A stretch of DNA of 64,000 nt from Acidaminococcus timonensis (GTDB lineage Bacteria; Bacillota; Negativicutes; Acidaminococcales; Acidaminococcaceae): NCBI RefSeq assembly GCF_900106585.1, contig NZ_FNWH01000006.1, forward strand, positions 1,394,502 through 1,458,501, in the 5' to 3' direction. The first letter of the stretch is position 1, and every line of letters starts with the position of its first letter. Below the pieces are notes generated by a model. It saw nothing but the letters and a program-made list of their open reading frames with translations, ran no database searches and was not told where the DNA came from. The position numbers and the translations under genes were made by a program. Of this stretch, positions 25,297-35,147 are shown piece by piece.

Positions 25297-25353
25297 CCCA
25301 CCCTTCTCCGCCCTTTTCAAGGGCGGGGGACCAGCCGCATGGCTGGTGGTGGG
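25297..25353. repeat. Compound palindrome (repeat family R4)
   Basis: An outer stem CCCACC/GGTGGG encloses two hairpins: CCGCCCTT/AAGGGCGG and ACCAGCC/GGCTGGT. One related copy occurs near 43103-43150. It lies between the small membrane protein gene and abgT and could fold as a three-way junction in DNA or RNA. Confidence 0.6.
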
Positions 25354-25356
25354 TTC

Positions 25357-25779
25357 TTATACAGGTTTGTTCCTCTCCTGCATCCAGCTCTGCCTGCACC
25401 GGGGCCGCCCCAGGATCATGGTCCAGACCATCCCTTCCCGCAGATTGCCTGTAAGCGCCGGATGGACAGGCCCTGCTGCCGCCATTTTCCGGGAATGTTC
25501 CACCACCTGGGGTGCCACCGTGGGCTTCAGGTCCCGGATTTCGTCCACCAGGTCGCTGCGCACCGGCTTCACCGTAGGTTCCACTCCTGTATCCGACCAC
25601 TTTTCCGGTTCCTGGGCCTCCCGGCATACAAACGTTCCGGGCTGGGCGACTTCTCTTTTCTTTTTCAGCGGGGGCAGGGGCCTGGCCATCCGGGGCCGCT
25701 GCCGCTTCCGCCTGTTCCATACCTGGATGCCGATCACAAACGCCATCCAGAGCACAAAGAATAAAAATTCAGAGCCCAT
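25357..25779 (-). CDS. Hypothetical membrane-anchored protein downstream of floA
   Basis: Not recognised. A 140-residue product with one N-terminal helix (MGSEFLFFVLWMAFVIGIQV), a basic stretch RRKRQRPR and then a soluble tail with LVDEIRDLKPTVAPQVVEHSR cut here at 20 residues' limit and a C-terminal REGMVWTMILGRPR. AGGAGG lies 5 nt before the ATG. It follows floA by 12 nt, so it may belong to the nfeD-floA membrane microdomain operon. Confidence 0.6.
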   Translation of the reverse strand: MGSEFLFFVLWMAFVIGIQVWNRRKRQRPRMARPLPPLKKKREVAQPGTFVCREAQEPEKWSDTGVEPTVKPVRSDLVDEIRDLKPTVAPQVVEHSRKMAAAGPVHPALTGNLREGMVWTMILGRPRCRQSWMQERNKPV

Positions 25780-25791
25780 GGCAGCCTCCTG

Positions 25792-26790
25792 TTACTTGCC
25801 GGGATCCCTGGTGGGCGGCAGTTCCTCCTGACCGCTGCTGACCAGGCTTTCCCGCATTTTGGTATCCGCCATCAGGTTCTTCAGGTTGTAGTAATCCATG
25901 GCCCCCAGATGGCCTTCCCGCAGCGCCTGGGCCAGTGCCTGGGGCACCTGGGCCTGGGCTTCCACCACCTTGGCCTGCATTTCCTGGGTATACGCCCGCA
26001 TTTCCTGCTCCTTGGCCACAGCCATGGCCCGGCGTTCCTCTGCCTTGGCCTGGGCGATGTTCTTGTCCGCTTCCGCCTGGTCCGTCATCAACTGGGCCCC
26101 GATGTTCCGGCCCACGTCCACGTCGGCAATATCGATGGACAGGATTTCAAAGGCAGAGCCTGCATCCAGACCCTTGCTCAGTACCGTCCGGGAAATGTGA
26201 TCCGGATTCTCCAGCACATCCGTATGTTCCTCCGAAGACCCTACGGTGGTAACGATGCCCTCGCCCACACGGGCAATGATGGTACTTTCCCCGGCACCGC
26301 CCACCAGGCGGTCGATGTTGGCCCGCACCGTTACCCGGGCCCGTACCTTCAGTTCGATGCCGTTTTTGGCCACCGCAGAAATCAGCGGGGTCTCGATGAC
26401 TTTGGGATTGACGCTCATCTGGACAGCTTCCAGCACATCACGGCCGGCCAGATCGATGGCCGCCGCCCGCTCGAAGGTCAGGGGAATGTCTGCCCGTTCT
26501 GCGGCGATCAGGGCATCCACGACCCGGTCCACGTCACCTCCGGCCAGGAAATGGGCCTCCAGCTGGTCCACATTCACGTCCAGCCCGGCCTTGTTGGCCT
26601 TCACCAGGGGCAGGATGATTTTCGACGGGACCACCCGGCGCAGCCGCATCCCCACCAGGGTAAAGATATGGACATTGACCCCGGCCGCCATGGCCGAGAT
26701 CCACAGGCCCAGCGGTACGAAATGCAAAAACAGCAGGATGACCGCCAGCAGGGCCACAATCAAAACAGAACTGCCTAACACTGCAACCAT
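25792..26790 (-). CDS. floA: Flotillin-like protein FloA (YqfA)
   Basis: A scaffold protein of functional membrane microdomains, 332 residues. An N-terminal membrane hairpin (about 5-50) is followed by a PHB/SPFH-like domain with [19 protein letters not shown] and [18 protein letters not shown], then an Ala/Glu-rich coiled coil (about 245-300: [20 protein letters not shown]). Length matches Bacillus FloA (331 residues). It starts 1 nt after the nfeD stop. Confidence 0.93.
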   Translation of the reverse strand: MVAVLGSSVLIVALLAVILLFLHFVPLGLWISAMAAGVNVHIFTLVGMRLRRVVPSKIILPLVKANKAGLDVNVDQLEAHFLAGGDVDRVVDALIAAERADIPLTFERAAAIDLAGRDVLEAVQMSVNPKVIETPLISAVAKNGIELKVRARVTVRANIDRLVGGAGESTIIARVGEGIVTTVGSSEEHTDVLENPDHISRTVLSKGLDAGSAFEILSIDIADVDVGRNIGAQLMTDQAEADKNIAQAKAEERRAMAVAKEQEMRAYTQEMQAKVVEAQAQVPQALAQALREGHLGAMDYYNLKNLMADTKMRESLVSSGQEELPPTRDPGK

Positions 26791-26791
26791 A

Positions 26792-27256
26792 TTACGCCTC
26801 CTTCCGGACGATTGTCCGACCCCCGGTCACCGCAACCACTTTGATCCGGGTGCCCGGTTCATAAAATTCTCCATCGGTGATCACATCCACCAGCTGACCG
26901 TCAATCAGGGCCCGGCCTGAAGGCCGCAGCACCGTCTGGGCCACGCCGCTCTTCCCTATGAGGTCCGTCCGTTCCCGGTTCCCCGTATAGCCCCTGGCTT
27001 TCGTGGAACGCAGGTGCAGAGTCAAATGCCGCCCCAGCCAGCTTCCGGGTCCCCGGCGCACCAGCCACAGCACCGCCAGTACCAGCACCACCAGCAGACC
27101 GCCCACCAGAGCCGCTGCCTGGGTGGTGGCACCCAGATACAGGTACAGAGAGCCCAGCAGACAAAGGATCCCCAGGGACCCGAAAACCCCGAATCCGGGG
27201 ATAAAGGCTTCGATGACCAGGAACAGGAGCCCGGCAACTACCAATGGGATTCTCAT
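26792..27256 (-). CDS. NfeD-like membrane protein
   Basis: A 154-residue NfeD-family protein lacking the ClpP-like protease part. Two to three membrane segments (about 1-68) are followed by a C-terminal OB-fold (about 95-152: [20 protein letters not shown], then [14 protein letters not shown]). Such short NfeD proteins pair with flotillins, and floA follows directly. SD AAAGGAGG. Confidence 0.9.
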   Translation of the reverse strand: MRIPLVVAGLLFLVIEAFIPGFGVFGSLGILCLLGSLYLYLGATTQAAALVGGLLVVLVLAVLWLVRRGPGSWLGRHLTLHLRSTKARGYTGNRERTDLIGKSGVAQTVLRPSGRALIDGQLVDVITDGEFYEPGTRIKVVAVTGGRTIVRKEA

Positions 27257-27364
27257 AGCCTCCTCCTTTCCACAGAGAAAAAGTTATAGAAGATATATTC
27301 GAGACCAAAGAGGAAATCCCTGCTAATTGGCAGCCGATTCGCCCGCTCCGCTCTTTTGGGCAAT

Positions 27365-27401
27365 AAAAAAAGACGATACAGCGTTACGCATGTATCGTCT
27401 T
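27365..27401 (-). terminator. Terminator of the tRNA operon
   Basis: An 11-bp stem (27391-27401 with 27370-27380) followed by a T run on the minus strand, right after the last tRNA. Confidence 0.85.
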
Positions 27402-27406
27402 CTTTG

Positions 27407-27482
27407 TGGTGGGCGCTAACAGGATCGAACTGCTGACATTCTGCTTGTAAGGCAGACGCTCTCCCAGCTGAGCTAAGCGCCC
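27407..27482 (-). tRNA. tRNA-Val (anticodon TAC)
   Basis: A 76-nt cloverleaf with encoded CCA. The acceptor pairs GGGCGCT with AGCGCCC, the anticodon stem is TCTGC/GCAGA around loop CTTACAA, and the T loop is TTCGATC. Anticodon TAC reads GUA. The T stem includes one G-U pair. Confidence 0.95.
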
Positions 27483-27488
27483 ATAAAA

Positions 27489-27563
27489 TGGTGACCGGAG
27501 AGGGAATCGAACCCTCGATACCGCCGTGAAAGGGCGGTGTCTTAACCGCTTGACCATCCGGCC
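27489..27563 (-). tRNA. tRNA-Glu (anticodon TTC)
   Basis: A 75-nt cloverleaf with encoded CCA. The acceptor pairs GGCCGGA with TCCGGTC, with one G-U, and the anticodon loop CTTTCAC sits in a CCGCC/GGCGG stem. Middle gene of the three-tRNA operon. Confidence 0.95.
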
Positions 27564-27571
27564 AAAAAAAA

Positions 27572-27647
27572 TGGTGATCCGCCAGAGGATCGAACTCTGG
27601 ACACCCTGATTAAGAGTCAGGTGCTCTACCAGCTGAGCTAGCGGACC
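27572..27647 (-). tRNA. tRNA-Lys (anticodon CTT)
   Basis: A 76-nt cloverleaf with encoded CCA. The acceptor pairs GGTCCGC with GCGGATC, and the anticodon loop CTCTTAA sits in a CCTGA/TCAGG stem. First gene after the promoter. Confidence 0.95.
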
Positions 27648-27685
27648 ATCATGTCTTTCGGTATCTCTCAACCGTCGACTATGTT

Positions 27686-27714
27686 AGTATACCCGATTTT
27701 TATAATTTTGGCAA
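27686..27714 (-). promoter_or_regulatory. Promoter of the tRNA operon
   Basis: Minus strand TTGCCA (27714-27709), a 17-bp spacer and TATACT (27691-27686), about 39 bp before tRNA-Lys. Confidence 0.8.
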
Positions 27715-27742
27715 GCCCTTTTTCAAAAAAAATCCAGATTTT

Positions 27743-28768
27743 TTATTTCAGCCATTTATGAGCTGCCTTCAGCACCTGTTTCACGGTCAGTTCCTTCATG
27801 CACCGCATATCCTCACAATGGTGCTTCATGCCCTTTCGGCACCCGTCGCAGGGTGGAATGGCCCGTACAATGGTGGCCTGCTTCGTATAGGGACCGTACA
27901 GTTCCGGATGGCTGGGGCCGTACATGGCCACAATGGGCACCTTCTGGCTGATGGCCACATGCATGGGGCCGCTGTCGTTGGTGATGATCAGACAGCACCG
28001 GCTCATGGCCGCCGCCAGTTCTCCCAGCCCGAATTTTCCCGTGGCGATGATGGGTTGGCTCTTCATGAAACCCACGGCTTCCTGTACCATCTCTTCATCC
28101 ATGGTTCCGCCGAAGAACACGGTCCGGTCCCCTTCCTTCGCCAGGGTATCCGCCACCTGGGCAAACCGTTCCGGTGCCCAGCGCTTGGTCACCACGGCGC
28201 TGCCGATATTGAAGCCCACCAGTTTGGCGCCCGGATTCAGACCCTGTTCCTTCCAGAAAGCTTCGGCCCGGGCTTTGTGCTCCGGTCCGGGGAATACCTC
28301 CAGCCCGTTGTTGGAAAGGTCCCGGACCCCTATGCGCTTCAGTACATCCAGGTACATATCGGCCGCATGGATTTTCCGGTTCAGTTTCAGCCAGGGATGG
28401 AAAAATCCCCGGAACAGAAAGTGGGAGGCCCCCACCTTCACCGGTACCACAGCCATGGCATCGATGAACGAACACCGCTCGTTGGGGTGCAGGTTGATCA
28501 GCACATCAAAATGAGCGTCAGTGATCTTCCGGCTCATCCGCCAAAGGGCGGGCAGGTTGTTGTCCCTTCCCTTCTTGTCGATGGTCCACACATGGTCGAT
28601 GTTGGGGTTATGGGCCACAATGTCCTTCAGCTTCTCATCCACCAGATAGGTGATATCCGCCCCCGGCGCCGCTTTGCGCAGGGCGTGGAGGAAAGGCGTG
28701 GTCAGCACCAGGTCCCCCAGATGCATCAAAAACGTGACGATGATCTTCTTTCCTGCCAGTTCAATCAC
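27743..28768 (-). CDS. Glycosyltransferase family 9 (heptosyltransferase-like)
   Basis: A GT9 enzyme of 341 residues, probably adding an LPS core sugar on the cytoplasmic face. The N-terminal motif FLMHLGDLVLTTPFLHAL and the C-terminal nucleotide-sugar site NDSGPMHVAISQKVPIVAMY cut within family norms are typical of WaaC/WaaF/WaaQ. A Cys-rich tail (CDGCRKGMKHHCEDMRC) could bind a metal. It starts with GTG after AGGAGGGG and overlaps the preceding GT9 gene by 8 nt. Exact heptose position unknown. Confidence 0.88.
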   Translation of the reverse strand: MIELAGKKIIVTFLMHLGDLVLTTPFLHALRKAAPGADITYLVDEKLKDIVAHNPNIDHVWTIDKKGRDNNLPALWRMSRKITDAHFDVLINLHPNERCSFIDAMAVVPVKVGASHFLFRGFFHPWLKLNRKIHAADMYLDVLKRIGVRDLSNNGLEVFPGPEHKARAEAFWKEQGLNPGAKLVGFNIGSAVVTKRWAPERFAQVADTLAKEGDRTVFFGGTMDEEMVQEAVGFMKSQPIIATGKFGLGELAAAMSRCCLIITNDSGPMHVAISQKVPIVAMYGPSHPELYGPYTKQATIVRAIPPCDGCRKGMKHHCEDMRCMKELTVKQVLKAAHKWLK

Positions 28769-29819
28769 AGGCCTTCCCCTCCTTCTTCAAAAAATCCATG
28801 AACACCTGCTCCGGGGTCACAGCCCCCATACAGGTCCAGTGGTCACAATGTTTCTTCAGGCAACCGGCACACTCCACGGGGCTCAGCAGTACCGTAGCGT
28901 TGGGATTGCCATAGGGGCCCGTCCGGTCCGGCCGGGTGGGACCGTACATGGTCACCAGGGGCTTCTGCAGCGCCGTGGCGATGTGCAGCGGCCCTGTATC
29001 CCCGCTTACATAGAATCGGGCTCCCTTGATCAGCGCCCCCAACTCACGCAGGCTGGTCTTGCCGATGAAGTCGATGAGCCGCGGATCTTCTCCAACCTGT
29101 TGCAGGATGGCCTCGCCCAGGGGAGCATCCCCCGGTCCGCCGGCCAGCACCACATAAAGCCCCCGTTCCAGGAACTTCTTCGCCAGGGCCGCATAATGGT
29201 CCAGGGGCCAGCGCTTCGTATCCCAGCGGGCGCCGGGCACGAACACCACATAGGGCAGCGGTCCCTCCTTATCCGGAATCCCCGCCCCAATGAGCCGCAG
29301 ACGGATTTCTTCCATTTCTTCAGTAAGAGCCGGCATGGGGTACGTAATGGACTCCACCTTCGCCCCCAGGTACCGGGCCACATCCAGGTACCGTTCGATG
29401 ACGTGTTTATGGGCGTTGGGCCCGGTAATAGCTTTGGAGATCAGTCCGCTGCCCTCCCGCATCTCACAGTAGCCGATCCGGTTGGGACAACCGGTGAGCC
29501 AGGCCATGACCGCGCTCTTGAACAGCCCCTGGAGGTCGATGACCAGGTCGAAGTGTTTGCTGTGCAGCATGGCCCGGGTCTTCTTCAGGGTCTCCCAGCG
29601 TTTGCCCCAGCCCATCTTCCCAAAGGCCGCCTTGTCAAAATACAGGATTTCGTCAATGATGGGCGGTTCAGGCACAAAAGCGCTGAACTGGGGATGGACC
29701 AGCCAGCTGATCCTGCTTTGGGGGAAGGTCTGCCGCAGGGCCACCGCAAAGGGCAGGGCGTGGATCACGTCCCCCAGGGAACTCATTTTGATGATCAGGA
29801 TGTTCTTGTAGTCCATCAT
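28761..29819 (-). CDS. Glycosyltransferase family 9 (heptosyltransferase I/II-like)
   Basis: A 352-residue GT9 protein. Motifs are IIKMSSLGDVIHALPFAVAL at the N-terminus, VPGARWDTKRWPLDHYAALA in the middle (typical of WaaC/WaaF), and SGDTGPLHIATALQKPLVTM for the ADP-heptose site. The tail again has clustered Cys (CAGCLKKHCDHWTC), as in the neighbouring paralogue. It is coupled to gmhB by a 4-nt overlap. Likely the first heptosyltransferase (WaaC-like), from its SSLGDV start. Confidence 0.9.
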   Translation of the reverse strand: MMDYKNILIIKMSSLGDVIHALPFAVALRQTFPQSRISWLVHPQFSAFVPEPPIIDEILYFDKAAFGKMGWGKRWETLKKTRAMLHSKHFDLVIDLQGLFKSAVMAWLTGCPNRIGYCEMREGSGLISKAITGPNAHKHVIERYLDVARYLGAKVESITYPMPALTEEMEEIRLRLIGAGIPDKEGPLPYVVFVPGARWDTKRWPLDHYAALAKKFLERGLYVVLAGGPGDAPLGEAILQQVGEDPRLIDFIGKTSLRELGALIKGARFYVSGDTGPLHIATALQKPLVTMYGPTRPDRTGPYGNPNATVLLSPVECAGCLKKHCDHWTCMGAVTPEQVFMDFLKKEGKACD

Positions 29820-30340
29820 ACCTCCGCCTGCCGCTGCAGCACCCGTTCCACAAAGGTCTTCAGATCCGTGCCCGTAAACCGATAGCCCGGGATGCCGGCC
29901 GCCAGGGCCGCCTGTACATCGCTTTCGTTGTCCCCGATGAGGAACGACCCTTCCCGGCTCAGATCATGGTCCGCCATCGCCTGCAGGATCATCCCCGGTT
30001 TGGGTTTCCGGCAGTTGCACTCGATGGTCAGCGACCGGATCACCCCTTTGGTGGGATGGTGGGGACAGAAATAGAAGCCGTCGATCTGACCGCCGGCTTT
30101 CTCCATTTCTTTTGCCATATAGGCATGGAGGGCTTCCATGTCTTTTTGGGTATAGTAGCCCCGGGCGATGCCGCTCTGGTTGGTCACCACGTAGATGGCA
30201 TAGCCCAGGCTGTGGAGCAGGGCCACCGCTTCTCTGGCACCCTGCACCCATTCCACCTGGTCCGGACGGTAGATGTAGCCCTTATCCATGTCCAGCACCC
30301 CGTCCCGGTCCAGGAACACCGCTTTCTTGCCCGTTGTCAT
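29816..30340 (-). CDS. gmhB: D-glycero-beta-D-manno-heptose 1,7-bisphosphate 7-phosphatase
   Basis: An HAD phosphatase of the ADP-heptose pathway, 174 residues. Motif I is FLDRDGVLDMDKGYIYRP, motif II is VVTNQSGIARG, and a zinc-binding loop reads FCPHHPTKGV...CNCRKP; motif III/IV is IGDNESDVQAALAAG. It overlaps hldD by 4 nt and the next GT9 gene by 4 nt, so the whole operon is translationally coupled. Confidence 0.94.
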   Translation of the reverse strand: MTTGKKAVFLDRDGVLDMDKGYIYRPDQVEWVQGAREAVALLHSLGYAIYVVTNQSGIARGYYTQKDMEALHAYMAKEMEKAGGQIDGFYFCPHHPTKGVIRSLTIECNCRKPKPGMILQAMADHDLSREGSFLIGDNESDVQAALAAGIPGYRFTGTDLKTFVERVLQRQAEV

Positions 30341-31305
30341 GCCTTGTAATAACCGTCGGAATCCTGCAGCACCTGGCAGTATTCCTTCACGGCCTGGCTG
30401 AAGTCCGTAAACCCGCCGTCATAGCCGGTGGCCAGCAGTTTCGTGGCATCGGCCTGGGTGTAGCTCTGGTACTTGCCCTTCAGCACTTCCGGGAAGGGAA
30501 CGTACACCAGCTCGCCGCTGCCGAAGAATTCCAGTACGGCTCTGGCCATATCATTGAACGTATGGGCATGGCCGGTGCCCAGGTTGTAGATGCCCTTCAG
30601 TTCCGGGTGCTGCCAGAAGTACAGCAGGACCTTCACCACGTCCTTCACGTACACAAAGTCCCGGGTCTGTTCACCGGGGCCGTAGCCGTCGTATTCTCCG
30701 AATAATTTTACCTTATGTTCTGCCTTCCACTGCAGGAACATCTGGCGCACCATGGATGCCATCTTGCCCTTGTGGTTCTCCTGGGGCCCGAATACATTGA
30801 AATACCGGAACCCGGCAATCTGGCTTTCCGCTTTGTCAAAGTACCGGCGGGCATAGTTGTCGAAGAACAGCTTGGAGAACGCGTACACGTTCAGGGCTTC
30901 CTCGCAGGCCGGTTCTTCCCGGAACCCGTTCTTGCCGCTGCCGTAGGTAGAGGCAGAAGAGGCATACAGGAACTGGATGCGCCGATCCAGGGCAAAGTGC
31001 ATCAGGGTCTTGGTATATTCGAAGTTGTTTTCCATCATGTACTTGCCGTTGTATTCCATGGTATCGGAGCAGGCCCCTTCATGGAAGATCACGTCGATGG
31101 GTTCATAATCGAATTTGCCGTCCCGCACCCGCTGGATGAAATCATATTTATCCAGGTAATCCAGCACCTTCAGACCCTGGATGTTCTTGAACTTCACCAT
31201 ATTGGTCAGGTTGTCCACCACCAGGATGTCATCCCGTCCCCTGTCGTTCAAGCCCTTGATAATATTGCTGCCGATAAAACCGGCGCCGCCGGTTACAATG
31301 ATCAT
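30337..31305 (-). CDS. hldD: ADP-L-glycero-D-manno-heptose 6-epimerase
   Basis: An NADP-dependent SDR epimerase that makes ADP-L-glycero-D-manno-heptose. It has 322 residues. The glycine motif [20 protein letters not shown] is at the N-terminus, and the catalytic Ser-x-Lys/Tyr-x-x-x-Lys triad is in ASSASTYGSG and NVYAFSKLFFDNY. FRYFNVFGPQENHKG is HldD-specific. A longer frame upstream belongs to shifted hldE sequence; the ATG at 31305, after AGGAGGG, is the start and overlaps hldE by 4 nt. Confidence 0.95.
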   Translation of the reverse strand: MIIVTGGAGFIGSNIIKGLNDRGRDDILVVDNLTNMVKFKNIQGLKVLDYLDKYDFIQRVRDGKFDYEPIDVIFHEGACSDTMEYNGKYMMENNFEYTKTLMHFALDRRIQFLYASSASTYGSGKNGFREEPACEEALNVYAFSKLFFDNYARRYFDKAESQIAGFRYFNVFGPQENHKGKMASMVRQMFLQWKAEHKVKLFGEYDGYGPGEQTRDFVYVKDVVKVLLYFWQHPELKGIYNLGTGHAHTFNDMARAVLEFFGSGELVYVPFPEVLKGKYQSYTQADATKLLATGYDGGFTDFSQAVKEYCQVLQDSDGYYKA

Positions 31306-32780
31306 AATTTGCCCTCCTTGACCAGTTTCACGATTTTCTGGATCACACCGGTGGTGGAATACCCTTCCTTGAAGGGCAGGATCTCCACCTTGCCGGCATA
31401 TTCCCGGCCGGCCACTTCCTCCGGCCTGTAATCTCCGCCCTTCACCAGGATGTCCGGACGGATCCGTTTGATGAGCTCTGTGGGGGTATCTTCCCCGAAC
31501 AGCACTACGGCATCCACGCAGGCCAGGGCGGCCAGCAGCCGTGCCCGGTCGTTTTCCTGATTCAGGGGACGGGTCTCCCCTTTCAGCCGTTTCACTGACG
31601 CATCGGTGTTCACACCCACGATCAGGTGCTGGCCCAGTTTGGCTGCCTGTTCCAGATACTGCACATGGCCGGCATGCAAAATGTCGAAGCACCCGTTGGT
31701 GAACACGATCCGTTCCCCGGCTGCCTGCCAGGTACGGGCCAGGCTGGTCACTTCCTCCCAGCTCAAAGGCCGGTAGTCCCGGCCCTCCCGTTCTTCGCTG
31801 GCCAGCACTTCCTTCAGCAGTTCCTCCCTGTGCACCGGGTAGGTCCCCACTTTGGACACCACGATCCCGGCTGCCTTGTTGGACAGGTTCAGGGCCTCCC
31901 CCAGGGAAAGGCCACCGGCCACTGCTGCCAGCAGCACCGCTGCCACCGTATCTCCGGCCCCGGACACGTCGAACACATCCCGGGCCGTAGCCGCTTCGGT
32001 GATGACTTCCTGTTTGTTGATCAGGGACACCCCTTTTTCGGAACGGGTCACCACCACATTCCTGATGTGGAAGGTATCCCGGGCTTTAGCCGCCAGTTCC
32101 ACCAGAGGTCCTGTTTCATTGGGGACCACTTTGCCCCCTGCTTCACACATTTCCTTCACGTTGGGGGTGATGAAATCGCAGCCCGTGTATTTCCGCCAGT
32201 CACTGCCCTTGGGATCTACCAGCACGGGTACCTGGGACTGATGGGCCAGGGCCATCACCGTCTGGCAGAAATGATCCGAACACACACCCTTGGCGTAGTC
32301 GCTGAGTACGATGCCGTCCAGGCCCTGCTGCAGCCGTTTCTGCAGCCAGTCCAGCAGCTGTTTCTCCTCGTCCGGATCCAGGTCCCCGGGTTCCTCGAAA
32401 TCCAGCCGCAGCATCTGCTGCCGGCCACCGATCACCCGCAGTTTCGTAATGGTCTTCCGTCCCGGCATGGGAAACAGGCCAGAAAAATCAATGCCGGCGC
32501 CGGCCATTTTCTGTTCCAGGTCTTCCCGATGGGCATCCAGGCCCGTGACCCCGGCCGCATATACCTGCACCCCCAGGCCGGCCAGGTTGGCTGCCACGTT
32601 ACCGGCGCCCCCCAGCACGCTTTCCATATGGCGCACATGGTTCACCGGCACCGGGGCTTCCGGAGAAATCCGTTTCACTTCCCCGTAGATATACCGATCC
32701 AGCATCACGTCGCCGATAACGGCAATCCGCAGTTTCTGGATGGTTTCCGTTAAGAACCGGGTGCTTTTCGTATTACGCAT
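31302..32780 (-). CDS. hldE: Bifunctional heptose 7-phosphate kinase / heptose 1-phosphate adenylyltransferase
   Basis: A two-domain enzyme of 492 residues. The N-terminal ribokinase-like half (about 1-325) has [20 protein letters not shown] and the anion-hole motif [12 protein letters not shown]. The C-terminal nucleotidyltransferase half (about 355-490) has [20 protein letters not shown] with the HxGH motif. Start at 32780 ([14 protein letters not shown]); it overlaps gmhA by 8 nt. Confidence 0.95.
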   Translation of the reverse strand: MRNTKSTRFLTETIQKLRIAVIGDVMLDRYIYGEVKRISPEAPVPVNHVRHMESVLGGAGNVAANLAGLGVQVYAAGVTGLDAHREDLEQKMAGAGIDFSGLFPMPGRKTITKLRVIGGRQQMLRLDFEEPGDLDPDEEKQLLDWLQKRLQQGLDGIVLSDYAKGVCSDHFCQTVMALAHQSQVPVLVDPKGSDWRKYTGCDFITPNVKEMCEAGGKVVPNETGPLVELAAKARDTFHIRNVVVTRSEKGVSLINKQEVITEAATARDVFDVSGAGDTVAAVLLAAVAGGLSLGEALNLSNKAAGIVVSKVGTYPVHREELLKEVLASEEREGRDYRPLSWEEVTSLARTWQAAGERIVFTNGCFDILHAGHVQYLEQAAKLGQHLIVGVNTDASVKRLKGETRPLNQENDRARLLAALACVDAVVLFGEDTPTELIKRIRPDILVKGGDYRPEEVAGREYAGKVEILPFKEGYSTTGVIQKIVKLVKEGKL

Positions 32781-33363
32781 AGTCTTCCACCAGCTCACAG
32801 AGAATATGTCCCAGGATCTCATGGATTTCCTGGGCCCGTGCCGTATTGGTGGACGGCACATCCAGCAGCACGTCGCACAGGTCAGCCATTTTGCCGCCCC
32901 CCTTGGCCGTGAAACCGATCACCCGTATGCCCTTTTCCCGGGCCTTGGCTATGGCTTCCAGCACGTTGCCGCTGTTGCCGGAAGTGGAAATCCCCACCAG
33001 CACATCCCCTTCCCGGCCCAGGCCTTCCACCTGCCGGGCGAAGATCTTGTCATAGCCGTAATCATTGCCAATGGCCGTCAGGATGGACGTATCCGTGGTG
33101 AGCGCCAGCGCTGCCATCCCCGGCCGTTCTTTCTGGAACCGTCCCACGATCTCCGCGGCCCAGTGCTGGGCATCGGCTGCCGAGCCGCCGTTGCCACAGA
33201 ACATCACCTTGCCGCCGGAAGCCAGGGTAAGAGAAATCATCCCTGCGGCTTCCTCCACCGCCTTCAGCAGCCGTTTGCTGCCCATGACTTTATGGACCAG
33301 CTTCTCATGTTCCAGCAGCCGAGCGCTGATCGTTTCCTGCACCTTACCACCGATAGAGGTCAT
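32773..33363 (-). CDS. gmhA: Sedoheptulose 7-phosphate isomerase
   Basis: The first enzyme of ADP-heptose synthesis, 196 residues. SIS-domain motifs are [19 protein letters not shown] and [18 protein letters not shown], and the zinc or catalytic residues follow as in GmhA ([20 protein letters not shown]). Its start overlaps the lptD end by 20 nt. With hldE, hldD and gmhB it gives a complete route from sedoheptulose 7-phosphate. Confidence 0.95.
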   Translation of the reverse strand: MTSIGGKVQETISARLLEHEKLVHKVMGSKRLLKAVEEAAGMISLTLASGGKVMFCGNGGSAADAQHWAAEIVGRFQKERPGMAALALTTDTSILTAIGNDYGYDKIFARQVEGLGREGDVLVGISTSGNSGNVLEAIAKAREKGIRVIGFTAKGGGKMADLCDVLLDVPSTNTARAQEIHEILGHILCELVEDYA

Positions 33364-34972
33364 AAGTCACACTCCATTCATGATCATTGTCATATTTCTT
33401 ATCCCGGTATTCCAGTCCCAGCCGGAAGCAGCAGAAATCATGGTACCAGCGATAGATGTACTCATAGACGCCGCTCTTGCCCTGGTCATACCGCATTACG
33501 AAGTTCACCCAGTCGTTCTTCCCCAGCTGTTTGGACAGGCCCCACTGCAGCTCCTTGGCCATATCCGGATCCGAGTAGGAGAAGACGGAACTGTGCTCTT
33601 TTTCGTAGTAGTAGCCCAGCCAGGTGTTCCAGCCGCCTTCAAAGGCCTTATTCAACGTGGCGGAATACAGCATGGTCTTCTTCGTTTCGTCGTTGATGCT
33701 TTCCCGGACCCACTTGTGGCCCACACCCAGGTTCAGGTACAGAGGCTGTTTTTCCCGGGTCAGCCGGATGGGATCATGATTCAGATAGACCCCGTATTCC
33801 GTATGCCAGCTGCGCTTCCAGTTGTCCTTCCACAGGCCGTGGCTGATGTAGGCGGAATAGTTCACCGGTACATTCTTATCGAACTTGTGGCTCTTGTAAA
33901 CGAACTTCACATCCCGCTCTTTGCGGATCCAGTTGTTGTCCGAGTCTTCCGTATGGCCGTCCTGGATCTGCACGTAAAAATTCTTTTCATTCTGCACATC
34001 CGTGAACAGGGGCCGCCAGCCGATCTTGGAATAATATTTCAATTCCGCATCCAGGTTGTTTTTGTTGCTCACCGGAATGTCCAGATTGTAGCGGATCTTC
34101 ACCCCATGATCCGTATCATATCCGATATGGGGCAGCAGGCTCTGTTTGCTCCCGTCATCCTGCATCCGGTTGATCCAGCGATCCCGGGAGTAGATATGCT
34201 TGCCCTTTACATACACCTTGACGTTGTAGGCAATGATCTTGTCCTTGGGATAGATCACCACTTTGTCTGCCTTCACTTCCACACAGGGGGGATGGTAAAT
34301 GGCCGGGCAGCGGGTGGTGGACCCGCCGCTGGTCAGTTCCACCCGGTCGGGGTAGATTTCCCCGATATCCGCCTTGTAGATATCCTTCCCGTTATGGCCG
34401 GAAATATTCTTCACCGTTCCGGTCTTGTCCAGGAAATTGTAGTGTCCCCATTTCCCATCCGTGACACTGGTGCCGGTACTGGTGTCATCCACGATCCGGC
34501 CGCCGGTAAGCAGGTACACATCCCCGGTTTTGGAATTGCCCTGGGCCTGGGCCGTATACAGTTTCTGATTGCCCTGGTACAGACGCACATTCCCGGAAGC
34601 CGCAAAATCGCCGGTTTCCGTATTGTATTTCACCTGATCCCCATAGATGGTAATGGGCAGGGTGGATTCACTGGGGACGGTCTCCCCTCTTTTTTCCCGT
34701 TCCTTCTGCTCTTTGGACGTTTCTTTTCCAGCCTGGGTGATGGCTTCCACTTTGGCATCGGGCTGATCCTGGATCCGGCGGATTCCCTCATGCTGGTGGG
34801 CATAGGATTCCACTTCATCCAGGCTCTGGGGCTCGTTCAGAAACGCCCGCGGCTGATACGCCGGGCCATCCTTGCTGCTCAGCTTGCCCCCGTCATAGGT
34901 GACAGCTGCGCTGGCCATCCCCGGCAGCGACAGCGCCAATGTAATTCCTAAGGCCAATGCCTTCTTGTTCAT
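33344..34972 (-). CDS. lptD: LPS-assembly protein LptD-like outer-membrane barrel
   Basis: The outer-membrane LPS translocon, 542 residues. A signal peptide (about 1-22) is followed by an OstA/LptA-like jellyroll (about 105-250: [20 protein letters not shown]) and a beta-barrel half. Two Cys pairs resemble the LptD disulfides: [10 protein letters not shown] near residue 222 and the adjacent CC in [14 protein letters not shown] near the C-terminus. It is shorter than E. coli LptD (784), from a smaller barrel. It is the first gene of the heptose operon. SD GGAGGACAAG. Confidence 0.85.
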   Translation of the reverse strand: MNKKALALGITLALSLPGMASAAVTYDGGKLSSKDGPAYQPRAFLNEPQSLDEVESYAHQHEGIRRIQDQPDAKVEAITQAGKETSKEQKEREKRGETVPSESTLPITIYGDQVKYNTETGDFAASGNVRLYQGNQKLYTAQAQGNSKTGDVYLLTGGRIVDDTSTGTSVTDGKWGHYNFLDKTGTVKNISGHNGKDIYKADIGEIYPDRVELTSGGSTTRCPAIYHPPCVEVKADKVVIYPKDKIIAYNVKVYVKGKHIYSRDRWINRMQDDGSKQSLLPHIGYDTDHGVKIRYNLDIPVSNKNNLDAELKYYSKIGWRPLFTDVQNEKNFYVQIQDGHTEDSDNNWIRKERDVKFVYKSHKFDKNVPVNYSAYISHGLWKDNWKRSWHTEYGVYLNHDPIRLTREKQPLYLNLGVGHKWVRESINDETKKTMLYSATLNKAFEGGWNTWLGYYYEKEHSSVFSYSDPDMAKELQWGLSKQLGKNDWVNFVMRYDQGKSGVYEYIYRWYHDFCCFRLGLEYRDKKYDNDHEWSVTYDLYRW

Positions 34973-35050
34973 AGGATCTTGTCCTCCACTGGTAAAATTC
35001 GCTTGTCAATCGTTTCCATCAAATTCATAAACAAAGATACACTCTTCATC

Positions 35051-35056
35051 ATTATA
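35051..35056 (-). promoter_or_regulatory. Probable -10 element of the lptD-heptose operon
   Basis: TATAAT on the minus strand, about 80 bp before lptD and right after the T tract of the upstream terminator. The best -35 (TTGCGG) is 20 bp away, so the promoter is weak or atypical. Confidence 0.4.
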
Positions 35057-35060
35057 ACAC

Positions 35061-35104
35061 AAAAGACCCGGCTCTTCCGCAACTTTGTGTGAAAGAGCCG
35101 GGTC
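35061..35104 (-). terminator. Terminator of the secreted glycine-zipper protein gene
   Basis: A perfect 12-bp stem (35093-35104 with 35065-35076) followed by TTTTGTGTT on the minus strand. Confidence 0.85.
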
Positions 35105-35147
35105 CCGGCTGCAGGTACCATCGGTACCCACCGTTTTGTTCCTTGTC

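Noticed and set aside
31306-31692. N-terminal extension of hldD in a longer open frame
   Set aside because: The extra residues are out-of-frame hldE sequence; the HldD glycine motif begins at the ATG at 31305 next to a good SD.
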